DNA of 12,534 nt from Candidatus Shapirobacteria bacterium. GTDB taxonomy: Bacteria > Patescibacteriota > Microgenomatia > UBA12405. The notes beneath the pieces are model-generated. The model had not been told where the DNA came from and did not search any database. It was given only the letters and a program-made list of their open reading frames with translations. The stretch covers positions 1-12,534 of the forward strand of contig QMND01000007.1 of assembly GCA_003647605.1 (NCBI GenBank), in the 5' to 3' direction. Numbering within the stretch: the stretch's first letter is position 1; each line of letters starts with the position of its first letter. Below, in pieces: positions 6,047 through 12,534 of this stretch. The translations under genes were made by a program, and so were the position numbers.

Positions 6047-9000
6047 AAATGAATAAATTTAAAAATATAGACGATATTGTTGGCTTAAAAATTCAATTAG
6101 CTTCTCCAGAACAAATACTTGAGTGGTCCAACGGAGAAGTCACCAAACCGGAAACCATTAATTACAGAACTTGGAAACCAGAAAAAGACGGTCTTTTTTG
6201 TGAGAAGATTTTTGGTCCTAGTAAAGATTATGAGTGTTATTGTGGAAAATATAAGAAAATTAGATTCAAGGGAATAATTTGTGATAAATGTGAAGTCGAA
6301 GTTACCACATCCAAGGTTCGTCGCGAGCGGATGGGGCATATAGATTTAGCTACTCCAGTAACTCATTTGTGGTTTTTAAAAAACAGTCCATCTCCTCTCT
6401 CACTTATTTTAGGAGTTTCCCAAAAAGATTTAGAAGCAGTTGTTTATTTCACTAAATACCTAGTTACTGAAGTCGATAATAGTCAAAGAAAAAAGGCTTT
6501 AGACAATCTTTTCGAAAATGTCAAACAACACTTGCTTAATATCGATAAACACACCGAAAAGACAATCAGCCAAAGTGAAGAACAATCTTTGCTAGATATT
6601 AAAAAACTAAAAAGTAAAATTAAAAACAAAGAGCAACTTGGTATTGCTGTAGAAGAACTAAAAATTAGTTTAAAACAGGAAATTCAAAAAATAAAAAATA
6701 AAGCAGAAGTGGAGAAAAACAAAGTCCACAGTCTGTCAGAGTTTTTAGAAAATACTATTAAAAAGATAGATGTTCTTAATATTTTAAGTGACGATGAGCT
6801 TTTTTATTTATCCCAATTTAAAGCAGATATTTTCTTTAAAGCTTCCATGGGAGCCGAGGCTATTTTGGGTATTTTAAAAGACATTGATTTAAACAAGACA
6901 GTCAAGAGTATAAAAAAGGAATTATCAAAAACCAAGAGCAAAATAAAAAAGAAGAAATTAATGCACAAGATAAGGATTTTAAATGGTATGTTAAAAAGTC
7001 AAACCAATCCCGCTTGGATGGTTTTGACAAAAATTCCTGTTATTCCACCAGATCTCAGACCTATGGTCCAATTGTCTGGGGGTCGCTTTGCCACTTCTGA
7101 TTTAAACGATCTTTATCGTCGTTTAATCAACAGAAATAATCGTTTAAAGAAATTGCTTAGATTAGGAGCTCCAGAAATCATTCTTAGAAATGAAAAAAGG
7201 ATGTTACAAGAATCAGTTGACAGTTTGATTGATTCACAGAAAACCGCTAAAAATAAAAGAAAGAGTTACAAGCGCATTCCCCGTTCGTTGTCTGATTTAC
7301 TTAGAGGTAAAAAAGGTCGTTTTAGAAGAAATCTTTTAGGAAAAAGAGTTGATTATTCTGGTCGTTCAGCTATTGTGGTTGGCCCTGAACTGACTCTTAA
7401 TCAAGTTGGTTTACCTAAAAAAATTGCCCTAGAAATGTATAGACCTTTTGTCATCAGAGAATTGATGAGGTTAGGTTTTGCTCCTAACATAAAAAGTGCC
7501 AAAAACTTAATAGATCATCAAGTCAACGAAGTTTATGATGTCTTAGACTTAATCACTAAAGATAGTTTTGTTTTATTAAACAGAGCTCCAACTTTACACA
7601 AGCTTTCTATTCAGGCCTTTAAGCCAAAGTTAATAGACGGGTTAGCCATTCAACTACATCCTTGTGTTTGTTCTGGTTTTAATGCAGATTTTGACGGAGA
7701 TCAAATGGGAGTCCATTTACCTCTTTCTACAAAAGCCCTAAAAGAAGCCAAAAGATTAATGCTTCCTTCACATAACATTCTTAAGGCTTCCGATGGTAAT
7801 CCTATTTTGGTGCCTACCCAAGAAATGGCTGTTGGTTGTTATTATATAACTTCTATTAGGCAACAAGATCTCGAATTAGTAAATTCTAAAACTGTGGAAA
7901 ATTTACCAATTTTTGCCGATAGTGATGAAGCTGAGTTGGCCTATCAAAGTGGAAAAATAGACATGAGACAATTAGTAGTTATTAGAATTGATGGAAAATT
8001 AATTAAAACATCGCTAGGCAGAATTCGTTTTAATGCTATTTTGCCAAGGGAATTTGATTTTATTAATGAAGCCGTAGCTGGAAGTAAGTTTTTGAAAAAC
8101 CTATTAATCAAGTCTCTTAAAATTGCTGGACGCAAAAAAACAGTTAAGCTGGTTGACTCTTTAAAAAACATTGGTTTTTATGCCTTCAGTTTGTCTGGAC
8201 TATCTTTATCTGTTCAAGATTGTGGTTATTTACCAGCCAAGGCAAGGCTTATTTCCGAAGCTGAGAAGAAAGTGTCTCAAATTGAAGATAATTATAAATT
8301 AGGTCTAATTACAGTTAAGGAAAAAGAAAGATTGGCTCAATCTGTTTGGATGGATGTTACTGAAGAAATTGCAATTGAAACTTGGGCAACTTTAGACAAG
8401 GACTCTCCAATTAAAGTTGTTTCCGCTGCCGGAATTAAGAGGGCCTCTAAAGATCAGATAAAACAATTATCAGGGATGAGAGGTTTGATGGTTGATCCTA
8501 CTGGACATATCGTACCTTTACCTACCAAATCCAACTTTAGGGAAGGCTTATCTCCTTTTGAATATGTAACAGGAGCTAGAGGAACCAGAAAAGGTTTAGC
8601 TGATACCGCTCTTAAAACAGCCGATGCTGGTTATCTTACCCGTCGTTTAGTTGATGCTACTCATGCTTGTTTGGTTAGACAAGAAGATTGTGGAACTAAA
8701 GAATTTTTAACTATTACCGCCGATGATAAAAACCGTGGTCGATATTTCTTAAAAAGATTAGTGGGACGCTTTTTGGCTAATAATTTAACAGACCCAAAAA
8801 CTAAAAAAGTCCTAATTTCTAAGGGAGAAATCATTAATGATGAAGTTATAGAGATTATTAAAAAACACCAAATTGTTTCAGTTGATGTCAGATCGCCAAT
8901 TAAATGTAAGTGTATTAATGGAATCTGCAAAAAGTGTTATGGTTGGGATTTGTCTACTCGTAAAATTGTTTCACTAGGTGTTCCTGTTGGTGTAATTGCG

Positions 9001-9771
9001 GCCCAATCTATAGGTGAACCCGGTACTCAATTAACCTTACGAACTAAACATACAGGTGGTGTTGTTGGTGTAGATGTAACTCAGGGATTGCCTAGAGTTC
9101 AAGAATTGTTTGAAATTAGAACTCCAAAGATACCATCACCTTTAGCAGAAATTAATGGAAAAATAAGAATTAAAGAAGGGGTAGATGCCTATGAAATAAG
9201 ATTATCAGGTAAGGATGAAAATGGAGCCAAGAAAATCGTAAATTACATTTTACCTTTAAGCCTCAATTTACTTGTTAGTGATGGTGATTTAGTTGCCAAG
9301 GGCACTCCTTTTTGTTCTGGTAGCTTAGATATTCGTGAAATATTAACAATTAAGGGTATGGATTCTGCTCAAAAATACTTAATTGACAGTATTCAGGGGG
9401 TTTATGAATCTCAAGGTATTTCAGTTCACGACAAGCATTTTGAAATATTAGTAAAAGAGATGAGTGACAAAATTAAAATAGAAAATCCAGGCGATTCGCT
9501 TTTCCTCTATGGTCAATATGTAACTAGAGCTGTCTACAATTCAACCAACCAAGAAATTAAGAAACAAGGTGGAAAACCAGCTAGGGGTCGCAAAGTTTTG
9601 TTGGGTCTGATACAATCAGCCTTAACTACTGATTCATGGTTATCATCTGCTTCTTTTCAGCAGACGACCAATGTTTTAACTGAGGCCTCTCTTTTAGGTG
9701 AAGTTGACCATTTGATAGGACTCAAAGAAAATGTTATTATCGGACGTCTAATTCCCGTTAGTATGAATTAG
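6043..9771 (+). CDS. rpoC: DNA-directed RNA polymerase beta' subunit
   Basis: This is the catalytic partner of beta, 1242 residues. Features in order: first zinc site Cys65, Cys67, Cys80 and Cys83, followed by KVRRERMGHI; a long Lys/Glu-rich helical stretch (about 146-248) where Bacillus has only a few dozen residues; LRPMVQLSGGRFATSDLNDL; GKRVDYSGRS; the magnesium-binding NADFDGDQM (547-555; Asp549, 551 and 553); the bridge helix (about 843-873); second zinc site Cys883, Cys955, Cys962 and Cys965; trigger loop QLTLRTKHTGGV (996-1007, with the catalytic-region His1003); and the C-terminal TTNVLTEA and GRLIP. The E. coli trigger-loop insert is absent, and the protein ends only four residues after GRLIP, without the usual AGTG continuation. 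The start codon overlaps the rpoB stop, so translation is probably coupled. Confidence 0.98.
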   Translation: MKMNKFKNIDDIVGLKIQLASPEQILEWSNGEVTKPETINYRTWKPEKDGLFCEKIFGPSKDYECYCGKYKKIRFKGIICDKCEVEVTTSKVRRERMGHIDLATPVTHLWFLKNSPSPLSLILGVSQKDLEAVVYFTKYLVTEVDNSQRKKALDNLFENVKQHLLNIDKHTEKTISQSEEQSLLDIKKLKSKIKNKEQLGIAVEELKISLKQEIQKIKNKAEVEKNKVHSLSEFLENTIKKIDVLNILSDDELFYLSQFKADIFFKASMGAEAILGILKDIDLNKTVKSIKKELSKTKSKIKKKKLMHKIRILNGMLKSQTNPAWMVLTKIPVIPPDLRPMVQLSGGRFATSDLNDLYRRLINRNNRLKKLLRLGAPEIILRNEKRMLQESVDSLIDSQKTAKNKRKSYKRIPRSLSDLLRGKKGRFRRNLLGKRVDYSGRSAIVVGPELTLNQVGLPKKIALEMYRPFVIRELMRLGFAPNIKSAKNLIDHQVNEVYDVLDLITKDSFVLLNRAPTLHKLSIQAFKPKLIDGLAIQLHPCVCSGFNADFDGDQMGVHLPLSTKALKEAKRLMLPSHNILKASDGNPILVPTQEMAVGCYYITSIRQQDLELVNSKTVENLPIFADSDEAELAYQSGKIDMRQLVVIRIDGKLIKTSLGRIRFNAILPREFDFINEAVAGSKFLKNLLIKSLKIAGRKKTVKLVDSLKNIGFYAFSLSGLSLSVQDCGYLPAKARLISEAEKKVSQIEDNYKLGLITVKEKERLAQSVWMDVTEEIAIETWATLDKDSPIKVVSAAGIKRASKDQIKQLSGMRGLMVDPTGHIVPLPTKSNFREGLSPFEYVTGARGTRKGLADTALKTADAGYLTRRLVDATHACLVRQEDCGTKEFLTITADDKNRGRYFLKRLVGRFLANNLTDPKTKKVLISKGEIINDEVIEIIKKHQIVSVDVRSPIKCKCINGICKKCYGWDLSTRKIVSLGVPVGVIAAQSIGEPGTQLTLRTKHTGGVVGVDVTQGLPRVQELFEIRTPKIPSPLAEINGKIRIKEGVDAYEIRLSGKDENGAKKIVNYILPLSLNLLVSDGDLVAKGTPFCSGSLDIREILTIKGMDSAQKYLIDSIQGVYESQGISVHDKHFEILVKEMSDKIKIENPGDSLFLYGQYVTRAVYNSTNQEIKKQGGKPARGRKVLLGLIQSALTTDSWLSSASFQQTTNVLTEASLLGEVDHLIGLKENVIIGRLIPVSMN

Positions 9772-9800
9772 CCAGAAATTTTATTTTTTAAAATTATATA

Positions 9801-10268
9801 GTGCCAACTTTTAATCAATTAGTTAGAAAGGGTCGTTCAACCCACCCAAAAAAACTCAAGGCTAAAGCTTTGCGTAATAGTTTTAATAGTATAAAAAATA
9901 AAATAGTTAAAACCCAAAATCCCCAAAAGAAAGGAGTGGTAGTTGTAGTTAAAACTATGACTCCTAAAAAACCACATTCTGCTTTAAGAAAAGTTGCCAA
10001 AGTTAGGTTATCTAATCGTAGTATTGTAACTGCTTATATTCCTGGAATTGGTCATAACCTAGCCGAGCACGCTATTGTGGCTTTGCGTGGTGGTCGTGTC
10101 AGAGATTTACCAGGAGTTCGTTATCACATTATCAGAGGTAGACTTGATGCTGGTCCAGTCAATGACCGGAAACAGTCAAGAAGCAAGTATGGAACCAAAA
10201 AGGCTTCTACTGGACAAGAACAAGTTGCTGTTCAAGCTGCCAATCAAGCTGAAACCACTACTGCTTAA
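9801..10268 (+). CDS. rpsL: 30S ribosomal protein S12 (uS12)
   Basis: S12 lies at the decoding centre of the small subunit and helps control accuracy. The 155-residue product starts with GTG, giving [12 protein letters not shown], the expected N-terminus. It has the Bacillus-like longer N-terminal region, [17 protein letters not shown] (Lys56 corresponds to the E. coli streptomycin residue Lys43), [14 protein letters not shown] and [14 protein letters not shown]. The residue equal to E. coli Lys88 is Arg101, and Asp102, the residue that is methylthiolated in some bacteria, is kept. After KYGTKK there is an extra tail of about 20 residues rich in Ala, Gln and Thr that most homologues lack. It starts 29 bp after rpoC in an A/T-only gap with no Shine-Dalgarno site, and is part of the rpoB operon. 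Confidence 0.97.
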   Translation: MPTFNQLVRKGRSTHPKKLKAKALRNSFNSIKNKIVKTQNPQKKGVVVVVKTMTPKKPHSALRKVAKVRLSNRSIVTAYIPGIGHNLAEHAIVALRGGRVRDLPGVRYHIIRGRLDAGPVNDRKQSRSKYGTKKASTGQEQVAVQAANQAETTTA

Positions 10269-10282
10269 TTATTTGTATATCC

Positions 10283-10774
10283 ATGTCTAGAAAAGGACCA
10301 ATAAAACCAAGAAAAATTGACTCAGACCCTGTTTACAATAGTCAGTTGTTATCAAAAATTATCAATGCTTCTATGAAAGCTGGTAAAAAGTCGCCAGCTG
10401 AAAAACAAGTCTATTTAGCCTTAAAATTGATAATCAAACAACAAAAATTAAAAGAAGAAAAAGAAGTCTTAAGTGTTATAGAAGAAGCAATAGAAAGTAT
10501 TAGACCTAAGGTTGAAGTTAGGCCTAGGCGAATTGGAGGTGCTGTTTATCAGGTTCCTCGTCCTGTCTCAACTAGAAGACAATTGTCTCTCAGTATTCGT
10601 TGGCTAATCAATTCTGCCAGAGCTAGACCAAACAAACAATATCACAGCTTTGGAGAGAAATTGTCAGCCGAGATTTTATCTATCCTAAAGGGGGAAGGTT
10701 CTTCATTGTCTAAAAAAACAGAAGTAGAAAAAATGGCTGAAGCTAACAAGGCCTTCTCTCACTTGCGTTTGTAA
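10283..10774 (+). CDS. rpsG: 30S ribosomal protein S7 (uS7)
   Basis: S7 initiates assembly of the 30S head by binding the 3' major domain of 16S rRNA and borders the exit site. The 163-residue product has the family's landmarks: the MSRKGPIKPRKIDSDP start, NASMKAGKKSPAE, IRPKVEVRPRRIGGAVYQVP, STRRQLSLSIRWLI and the C-terminal KMAEANKAFSHLRL. The helix-rich part around 53-70 is Lys/Glu-rich and a few residues longer than in E. coli. It follows rpsL by 14 bp without a visible Shine-Dalgarno site. In many bacteria fusA and tuf come next. Here they do not. Confidence 0.97.
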   Translation: MSRKGPIKPRKIDSDPVYNSQLLSKIINASMKAGKKSPAEKQVYLALKLIIKQQKLKEEKEVLSVIEEAIESIRPKVEVRPRRIGGAVYQVPRPVSTRRQLSLSIRWLINSARARPNKQYHSFGEKLSAEILSILKGEGSSLSKKTEVEKMAEANKAFSHLRL

Positions 10775-10791
10775 TTTTTTTCCTGCATACT
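10763..10791 (+). promoter_or_regulatory. Weak candidate promoter giving a leaderless transcript
   Basis: TTGCGT (10763-10768, inside the end of rpsG) and CATACT (10786-10791) have a 17-bp spacing. The -10 ends six bases before the ATG at 10798, the geometry expected for a leaderless mRNA, and no ribosome binding site is present. The match to consensus is only 3/6 and 4/6. Read-through from rpsG is equally possible, as no convincing terminator stem precedes the T7 run at 10775-10781. Confidence 0.25.
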
Positions 10792-10797
10792 TAGTTA

Positions 10798-12219
10798 ATG
10801 TTTGTTTTAAAACATCAAAAAGTAGTTTTTTGGATTCAAAAGAAAAGATTGGAAGTTTATTTTGACAAAAAAGAAACTAATCATTTTAGTTTTGAGACTG
10901 ATTTATTAACCACGCTCGATTCCTCTCAACTTGAAAATCTCTCAACCTTTTTAATTCAACACAAGGTCAAAAAAGTTGATTTGCTTGTTAATAACAATAT
11001 AGTTATTAACAAGTCTTTTGTTTATGACTCAAAAATAGACAAGATAGACAACAAAGAGTTAATGGCCTTGGCCAAGGATATTGCAAATTTTGAAATAGAT
11101 GCAGATTTTATCACTTACCAATTAAACCATCGATCTAAAGATACCTTAATTAAAACAACTATCTATGACAAACAAAGTTTAAATAATTTGTTCCAAAATA
11201 TATATAAACTAGGTTTAAAAATTGGCCTAGTTACTACCGTATCCCAAACCATTTCATCTTTAGTCTCTTCATTTTATAAACAAGAATATTTTTTACTTTA
11301 CAAAAACAGCCAGTCCACTTATCTATCTTTGTTGGCCAAACAAAAGGAAATGTATTTAAGTTTAGACATTAAAAACCTAGATATAGATTTTCCTAAGGCT
11401 TTTAATTATTCTAAGCTTTATTTTTCCACCAGTCCGTCCTTTCTGTTTTTAGACGAACATATAGATAAAAACAAAAGTGTTTTTTCCAAATTTGAACTTA
11501 ATATTCTTAAACAATCTGAAATTTGTGCCAATCACCAAAAAGCATCTAATATAGCCTTAGCCGTCTTGCCTTTATTTTCTAAAGATTTTAATTTTGACAA
11601 TACTGATATAATTAAAAGTATGATTGAAAACAATAATAACTCAACCCCTTTAAATACTAATTTTCCTGTCAATAAAAAAAATAAAAAAAAGAATACTTTA
11701 GTCTTAATTTCTGTGTTTTTTGCTACGGTTTTAATTGTTTCTTTTTTCCTGTGGTTTTTATTAAATAAAAACAAGAATGAAAATATCAGCAACATAAATC
11801 CTCAACAAAATTCAGAACAACCAAGTCCTATTCCCACTGACACACCTCTTCCTACTCCTACTATTAAACTTCCAGATTTCCATAAAAAACTACAAGTCTT
11901 GAACGCTACCGATATTAATGGTCAAGCTGCTACCCTTAAGAAAGATTTGATCAAACTCGGTTTTGAAACTGTAACTGTAGGTAACAGTAAGAAAGACGTT
12001 GACAAAAATGTGGTTCATTATAAAAAATCTTTAGGTAACATCTCTTCCTATTTTAAGTCAAATTTACCTTCTTTTGTTTGTCAAACTTTTGAAGATGATT
12101 TAGAAGAAAACTCCAAATATGACATAGTTTTCACAATCGGAGAGAAACTAATTTCTAAACAAATCAAAACTAGTTCACCCACAGCTGGTCTTAGTCCCGT
12201 TCCCACAAAATCCGACTAA
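10798..12219 (+). CDS. Membrane protein with LytR C-terminal domain
   Basis: The 473-residue product has three parts. Residues 1-295 are soluble, without a signal peptide, with alternating strands and helices (VVFWIQKKRLEVYF, KKVDLLVNNNIVI) that resemble the PilM/GspL type of actin-like cytoplasmic domain; this match is loose. A basic patch (NKKNKKKN, 292-299) precedes one membrane helix (about 300-322), so the N-terminus should be inside. A Pro/Thr linker (about 340-358) leads to an external domain (about 364-449) with the LytR_C pattern: LQVLNATDINGQA, a helix, GFETVTVGN, VVHYKK and a final YDIVFTIGE. LytR_C domains are common on envelope proteins and are thought to bind cell-wall polymers; no LCP catalytic domain is present. 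The tail is Ser/Pro-rich. The role is probably in envelope or pilus-like assembly, by inference. The gene overlaps the convergent neighbour by 4 bp. Confidence 0.75.
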   Translation: MFVLKHQKVVFWIQKKRLEVYFDKKETNHFSFETDLLTTLDSSQLENLSTFLIQHKVKKVDLLVNNNIVINKSFVYDSKIDKIDNKELMALAKDIANFEIDADFITYQLNHRSKDTLIKTTIYDKQSLNNLFQNIYKLGLKIGLVTTVSQTISSLVSSFYKQEYFLLYKNSQSTYLSLLAKQKEMYLSLDIKNLDIDFPKAFNYSKLYFSTSPSFLFLDEHIDKNKSVFSKFELNILKQSEICANHQKASNIALAVLPLFSKDFNFDNTDIIKSMIENNNNSTPLNTNFPVNKKNKKKNTLVLISVFFATVLIVSFFLWFLLNKNKNENISNINPQQNSEQPSPIPTDTPLPTPTIKLPDFHKKLQVLNATDINGQAATLKKDLIKLGFETVTVGNSKKDVDKNVVHYKKSLGNISSYFKSNLPSFVCQTFEDDLEENSKYDIVFTIGEKLISKQIKTSSPTAGLSPVPTKSD

Positions 12220-12226
12220 CTTTTTT
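12191..12226 (+). terminator. Weak terminator overlapping the end of the LytR_C gene
   Basis: TTAGTC (12191-12196) pairs with GACTAA (12214-12219), whose last three bases are the stop codon, and six T residues follow after one C (12221-12226). The loop of 17 bases and the six-pair stem make it weak. It works only for the + strand. With the two convergent genes overlapping, any terminator has to lie inside coding sequence. Confidence 0.3.
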
Positions 12227-12534
12227 GGCTTATCAACTCCAATGCCTTGTTTGCTTCTCTAACCGCATAATTTATACCTCTATCGTATGGATAAATTTGT
12301 GAATAATTAAACAGCCAAACATCTTTTATAGGTGTTTGGTACTTTGCAATTTTATTCTTATAATCCACAGAAACAACATGTTGGGCTTTGGCTAATTTAA
12401 ATAAATGTTTTTGTCTTACTTTTTTCAAATCAAAATCAGAAAATATCTTTTTTAAATAGTTAAAAAACAATTTATAGATATCACCATCTTTCATTTTCAA
12501 CATTTTGTCATTTTCTTCTAAATAAGTTCCCATA
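12216..12534 (-). CDS. FAD-dependent amine-oxidase-like oxidoreductase, C-terminal fragment
   Basis: Only about the last 105 codons are inside the window; the gene runs in from beyond position 12534. The segment KAQHVVSVDYKNKI, a WLFNYSQIYPYDRG stretch and INYAVREANKALELI resemble the C-terminal end of FAD-dependent amine oxidase / protoporphyrinogen-oxidase-like proteins, where a loop of the type QIYPxDRGxNYAV closes the flavin site. Such enzymes often sit beside glycosyltransferase or lipid-modification genes, but the substrate cannot be inferred here. The methionine at 12531-12533 is almost certainly internal because family members are several hundred residues long. It is convergent with the LytR_C gene, and the two stop codons interlock (TAG at 12218-12216, TAA at 12217-12219). 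Confidence 0.6.
   Translation of the reverse strand, partial: MGTYLEENDKMLKMKDGDIYKLFFNYLKKIFSDFDLKKVRQKHLFKLAKAQHVVSVDYKNKIAKYQTPIKDVWLFNYSQIYPYDRGINYAVREANKALELISQKS

Noticed and set aside
9777-9795. AATTTTA / TAAAATT inverted repeat between rpoC and rpsL
   Set aside because: It is composed only of A and T with no following T-tract; in such AT-rich spacer it is likely chance, and termination inside the operon is not expected.
10775-10781. T7 run after rpsG as a terminator
   Set aside because: No stable stem immediately precedes it; only a short AAGGCCTT palindrome is found about 20 bases upstream.

Overview
The window is a compact, AT-rich stretch of bacterial housekeeping genes. It most likely comes from a Patescibacteria/CPR lineage, perhaps Microgenomates-like. 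The reasons are A/T-ending codons, few recognisable Shine-Dalgarno sites, short RNA polymerase subunits without the proteobacterial lineage inserts, and a neighbourhood (cysS, a proline-rich membrane protein, rpoB-rpoC-rpsL-rpsG, a LytR_C membrane protein) that lacks the usual rplJ/rplL before rpoB and fusA/tuf after rpsG. The placement is inferred from familiarity, not from a tree. TGA acts as a normal stop (end of rpoB), which argues against the lineages that read TGA as glycine.

Layout: 1-365 has no confidently called gene. It holds a very AT-rich stretch, a near-consensus promoter (108-136) and then a purine-rich segment with clearly higher GC (about 141-320) whose product is unclear. A second -10 hexamer and two palindromes lead into cysS (366-1802, cysteinyl-tRNA synthetase). 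A 42-bp gap with two overlapping hairpins leads to an unrecognised proline-rich single-pass membrane protein (1845-2624). A 122-bp regulatory gap (2625-2746) has a near-perfect sigma70-type promoter followed almost at once by a hairpin-plus-T8 terminator, then a possible extended -10 promoter. Next come rpoB (2747-6046) and rpoC (6043-9771, 4-bp overlap), rpsL (9801-10268, GTG start) and rpsG (10283-10774), a transcription/translation operon. A membrane protein with a possible PilM/GspL-like cytoplasmic part and an external LytR_C domain follows (10798-12219). On the opposite strand, overlapping by 4 bp, is the C-terminal end of a probable FAD-dependent amine-oxidase-like enzyme that runs off the window.

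How they work together: cysS charges tRNA-Cys; rpoB and rpoC encode the beta and beta' subunits of RNA polymerase; rpsL and rpsG encode 30S proteins S12 and S7. Co-expression of the last four is the ancient bacterial arrangement. The two membrane proteins flanking this core are not part of the classical operon and are probably clade-specific cell-envelope factors.

Nothing here is an obvious new multi-gene defence or mobile system. The points most worth a second look are the promoter-proximal terminator before rpoBC, the GC-shifted transcribed-looking segment before cysS, start codons buried in inverted repeats, and several substitutions at normally invariant positions of RNA polymerase and S12. 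Some of those coincide with known rifampicin and streptomycin resistance positions.
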